Both the position numbers and the translations under genes were made by a program. From contig JAJYBH010000004.1 of NCBI GenBank assembly GCA_021779135.1, forward strand, positions 1 to 58,136: a DNA stretch of 58,136 nt. The letters run 5' to 3'. Below are positions 55,464-58,136 of the stretch, piece after piece. This DNA is from Deltaproteobacteria bacterium (lineage in GTDB: Bacteria; Desulfobacterota; Desulfuromonadia; Geobacterales; Pseudopelobacteraceae). The notes beneath the pieces were generated by a model. That model ran no database searches. It had not been told where the DNA came from and worked only from the letters and a program-made list of their open reading frames with translations. Position 1 is the first letter of the stretch; every line of letters begins with the position of its first letter.

Positions 55464-56120
55464 CTATTGATGGGCATTTACGGCGGTAACCGTGACCAGG
55501 CTCCTCTCACCCTTGTCCATTGGCAGCGAATACAGATCTACGGCATTGATTTCAAACCCCAATGATCGTAACCCTTCTGCGTCTCTGCCAAGTTCGCCGT
55601 CAACCTGCGGACCCTTCATCGCAATTATCCGTCCGCCGCTTTTCAGCAGGGGGGCCGCCAGAACAACAAACGTGTCCAACCGGGAAAAGGCCCGCGATGT
55701 AATTACATCAAATCTGTTGCCGTGGGATGAGTGGAGGTTTTCTATTCTGCTATGCACGGCCTCGAAGTCTTGTAAAGCCAGCAGCCTGGCAATATGCCTT
55801 TGAAAGAGTATCTTTTTGCCAACGGCATCAACGGAAACAACCCGGACCGCAGGGCGTGCAATTTTCAGCGGGATGGCCGGAACACCAGCTCCGGAGCCGA
55901 TGTCCAGCAGGTAGTCGCCATCATTTACGCACCTTGCAAAAACGAGGGAGTCGATGATGTGCTTTACCGCAACGTCGGCATCTTTGATTATCGAGGTGAG
56001 ATTGACCTTGAGGTTCCATTTTTTCAATTCAACGGCAAAAAGCTCACAAGACTGAAGACACTCTTCGGAGAGGCTCATACCCATCTCTGCCAGGCCTTGT
56101 TCCAGCGCCGGACGGATCAT
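55464..56120 (-). CDS. rsmG: 16S rRNA (guanine-527-N7) methyltransferase RsmG
   Basis: 218 residues. The SAM site is YLLDIGSGAGVPAIPLKIARP, with VVSVDAVGKKILFQ and VITSRAFSRL typical of RsmG (GidB). It methylates G527 of 16S rRNA, the streptomycin-linked site. It overlaps mnmG by 4 bases, the classic gidA-gidB pair near the origin. parA/parB do not follow; a lipoprotein gene does. Confidence 0.96.
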   Translation of the reverse strand: MIRPALEQGLAEMGMSLSEECLQSCELFAVELKKWNLKVNLTSIIKDADVAVKHIIDSLVFARCVNDGDYLLDIGSGAGVPAIPLKIARPAVRVVSVDAVGKKILFQRHIARLLALQDFEAVHSRIENLHSSHGNRFDVITSRAFSRLDTFVVLAAPLLKSGGRIIAMKGPQVDGELGRDAEGLRSLGFEINAVDLYSLPMDKGERSLVTVTAVNAHQ

Positions 56121-58012
56121 CGCTCGTCACCGCTGTCTGTTTTACGGCCAAGCGTCTTTAAGGCTATCGAAAGGACCGAGATTGCCGCCGGAGTTACGCC
56201 CGGGATGCGCGAAGCCTGGCCGAGTGTATCGGGACGGAATTTAATCAGCTTTTCGCGTACTTCACCTGTTAACCCTTTGATGGCGGAGTAATCCAGGTCA
56301 ACGGGCAAGCGGGAGTCTTCCAGGCCGCGGGCGCGCTCGATTTGTTCCTGTTGCCGTTCGATATAGCCCTGATATTTAATTTGTATTTCAACCTGCTCGC
56401 GCACGTCCGGACGTGTTTCACGTGAAACATCGTCAAACAGTGCCAGTTCGGCATAGGTTATCTCCGGGCGCTTTAGTAGTTGTTCCAGCGTTGTCCCTTT
56501 CTGGATGTCCGCCAGATTGTGAGCCTCAATAAACGCCGACTCCTTTTCATTCATACTAAGGCGCGTATTTGCGATGCGGTCCTGTTCCGCGACGATCATC
56601 TCCAGCTTCTGAAGGAAGCCGGTGTACAGATTATCAGGCACCAGCCCAATGGCGTGCCCCTTCTCGCGCAAGCGGAGATCCGCATTGTCCTCTCGCAGCA
56701 AAAGGCGATACTCGGCCCGTGAAGTGAACATGCGGTAGGGCTCTTTCGTGCCGAGCGTAACCAGGTCGTCGATCATGACTCCGATGTAGGCGTCGCTCCG
56801 CCCGAGCACAAGAGGTTCGTTGCCCTGAACACGCAAAGCGGCGTTGATGCCCGCCATCAGCCCCTGCCCGGCCGCCTCCTCATAGCCGGATGTCCCATTG
56901 ATCTGCCCGGCATGATACAGGTTTCGGATCAGCTTTGTCTCCAGCGATGCATGCAACTGAACCGGGTCAACGTAGTCGTATTCGATCGCGTAGGCTGGCC
57001 GCATGATCTCGACCCTCTCCAAGCCCTCCATGGAGCGGTAGAACGGTATCTGGACATCGATCGGCAGGGATGTCGACATGCCGCTGGGATAGACTTCGAC
57101 GGTCTCCAGTCCCTCGGGCTCGATAAAGGTCTGGTGGCGGTCCTTGTCCGGAAAGCGCACGACCTTGTCTTCTATGGAGGGGCAGTAGCGCGGGCCGATG
57201 CCTTCGATGATACCGGAATAGAGCGGCGACCTGTCCAGGCCCGACCGGATGATGTCGTGGGAGCGGGGATTGGTATAGGCGATGTGGCACGGCACCTGTG
57301 GCATGGTTATCAAGCGGGTGCTGAAGGAAAAAGGAATCGGGGGATCATCGCCGTACTGCGCTTCCAATCGCGAGAAGTCAATGGTCCTGGCATCCAGGCG
57401 CGCGGGGGTACCGGTCTTGAGGCGCCCGACCTCAAAACCGAGCTGTCGGAGTTGGTCCGAGAGACCCACTGAGGGAAGATCTCCAGCCCTGCCGCCCGGA
57501 TAATGCGTCAAACCGATGTGTATCAGGCCGCGCATGAAGGTTCCGGTCGTGACGATAACGGTCTTGCCGAGAAAACGAATACCCGAACGGGTATCGACCC
57601 CCCGGAGCTCGCCGCTCTCCTGGTACAGGGCAGTTACCTCCCCCTGCTTGAGATACAGATTTTCCTGCTGTTCCAAGACGCGCTTCATGCGCAGACGATA
57701 GAGCTGCTTGTCGGCCTGGGCCCGTGACGCGCGCACGGCCGGCCCCTTGCGGGTGTTGAGAATACGAAACTGGATTCCGGTTGCATCGATGTTCTTGGCC
57801 ATCTCGCCACCAAGGGCGTCGATTTCCCTGACCAGGTGTCCCTTGGCCAGTCCGCCGATGGCCGGATTGCAGGACATGAGTGCAATGGCATCCAGGTTGA
57901 TGGTCAGCAGCAGCGTACGGCAACCCATTCGGGCGGCGGCCAGTGCGGCTTCGCAGCCGGCATGGCCGGCTCCGACAACGATTACGTCAAATATTGTTTC
58001 GTAACTATGCAT
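56117..58012 (-). CDS. mnmG: tRNA uridine-5-carboxymethylaminomethyl modification enzyme MnmG (GidA)
   Basis: 631 residues, full length. FAD-binding VIVVGAGHAGCEAALAAARMG at the N-terminus, ATGIQFRILNTRKGPAVRASRAQ, GTPARLDARTID and the C-terminal LTGEVREKLIKFRPDTLGQASRIPGVTPAA are the MnmG marks. With MnmE it modifies the wobble uridine of several tRNAs. A perfect parS palindrome lies inside the gene (56414-56429), read as part of DVSRETRPD, and another just upstream. Confidence 0.98.
   Translation of the reverse strand: MHSYETIFDVIVVGAGHAGCEAALAAARMGCRTLLLTINLDAIALMSCNPAIGGLAKGHLVREIDALGGEMAKNIDATGIQFRILNTRKGPAVRASRAQADKQLYRLRMKRVLEQQENLYLKQGEVTALYQESGELRGVDTRSGIRFLGKTVIVTTGTFMRGLIHIGLTHYPGGRAGDLPSVGLSDQLRQLGFEVGRLKTGTPARLDARTIDFSRLEAQYGDDPPIPFSFSTRLITMPQVPCHIAYTNPRSHDIIRSGLDRSPLYSGIIEGIGPRYCPSIEDKVVRFPDKDRHQTFIEPEGLETVEVYPSGMSTSLPIDVQIPFYRSMEGLERVEIMRPAYAIEYDYVDPVQLHASLETKLIRNLYHAGQINGTSGYEEAAGQGLMAGINAALRVQGNEPLVLGRSDAYIGVMIDDLVTLGTKEPYRMFTSRAEYRLLLREDNADLRLREKGHAIGLVPDNLYTGFLQKLEMIVAEQDRIANTRLSMNEKESAFIEAHNLADIQKGTTLEQLLKRPEITYAELALFDDVSRETRPDVREQVEIQIKYQGYIERQQEQIERARGLEDSRLPVDLDYSAIKGLTGEVREKLIKFRPDTLGQASRIPGVTPAAISVLSIALKTLGRKTDSGDER
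56414..56429. promoter_or_regulatory. parS site within mnmG
   Basis: TGTTTCACGTGAAACA, a perfect 16-bp palindrome matching the bacterial parS consensus recognised by ParB. It is 1.6 kb from the second copy. Confidence 0.85.
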
Positions 58013-58023
58013 GCCTGTACCTA

Positions 58024-58039
58024 TGTTTCACGTGAAACA
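58024..58039. promoter_or_regulatory. parS site between mnmE and mnmG
   Basis: A second exact TGTTTCACGTGAAACA, in the 33-base gap between the mnmE stop and the mnmG start. Clusters of parS mark the origin-proximal region. Confidence 0.87.
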
Positions 58040-58045
58040 CGCTGC

Positions 58046-58136
58046 TTACTTTCCAATACAGAAGGAAGAGAAGATGATATCAAGAATGGCATCCGGGGTG
58101 GTTTCGCCGGTTATCTCACTGATGGCGGCCAGGCTG
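58046..58136 (-). CDS. mnmE: tRNA modification GTPase MnmE, C-terminal end (cut by window edge)
   Basis: Only the last 29 residues are present, ending EITGETTPDAILDIIFSSFCIGK, then TAA at 58048-58046. The terminal FCIGK is the conserved MnmE ending whose Cys is essential. It lies directly upstream of mnmG, the usual order. Confidence 0.9.
   Translation of the reverse strand, partial: SLAAISEITGETTPDAILDIIFSSFCIGK

Overview
The window is a stretch of a Gram-negative, anaerobe-type chromosome, most like the Desulfuromonadales/Geobacteraceae (former Deltaproteobacteria). The evidence is a mercury-methylation operon (hgcAB), a MacA/CcpA-type dihaem peroxidase, many 4Fe-4S and CXXCH proteins, GTP-dependent PEP carboxykinase, Tol-Pal, type II secretion genes and futalosine-pathway menaquinone synthesis. 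Two perfect parS palindromes around mnmG suggest the right end lies near the replication origin. No rRNA, tRNA, CRISPR array or intact insertion sequence was seen.

Layout. 1-3.7 kb: end of an MFS transporter, then a leftward operon marR-hgcA-hgcB-ferredoxin with two copies of one operator-like palindrome. 4.1-14.2 kb: dihaem peroxidase, ABC-F ATPase, katG between two related inverted repeats, macrodomain protein, Fe-S proteins, a YgbA-family protein, mobB-moaA-MOSC. 14.4-22.4 kb: ftsK, a HEPN/MNT toxin-antitoxin pair, a nitrilase-fold hydrolase, tolQRAB-pal. 22.6-30.7 kb: an RND efflux operon with an embedded DUF2845 gene, then a redox/sulfur cluster (C_GCAxxG_C_C, DUF2892, MBL hydrolase, rhodanese) interrupted by a MITE-like repeat. 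31-39.5 kb: pckG, hypA, small lipoprotein, dihaem lipoprotein, tatD, glycosyltransferase, rhodanese, cardiolipin synthase, a tiny zinc-ribbon protein, FAH hydrolase, vapBC. 39.6-58.1 kb: a long leftward run gpmI, rlmH, rsfS, nadD, a MshEN protein, gspN-H, three ArnA/ArnC-type genes, rnd, mqnC, a thioesterase, a lipoprotein, rsmG, mnmG and the end of mnmE.

Main discovery. Three leftward genes continue in frame through a TGA codon, and each TGA is followed at about the bacterial SECIS distance by a GC-rich hairpin with G in its apical loop: hgcA (codon 35, Cys-Sec), a periplasmic rhodanese (codon 101) and a 47-residue zinc-ribbon protein (codon 20, 8-bp stem with a GGU loop). In hgcA the conserved region between the TGA and the next Met has no ATG, GTG or TTG, so the family-conserved N-terminus can only be made by reading through. 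If correct, the mercury-methylating corrinoid protein here is a selenoprotein, with a Cys-Sec pair able to hold Hg(II) next to HgcB's Cys-Cys tail, under a Cys-rich MarR regulator. Selenocysteine is inferred from sequence only; selA/B/C/D are not in the window.
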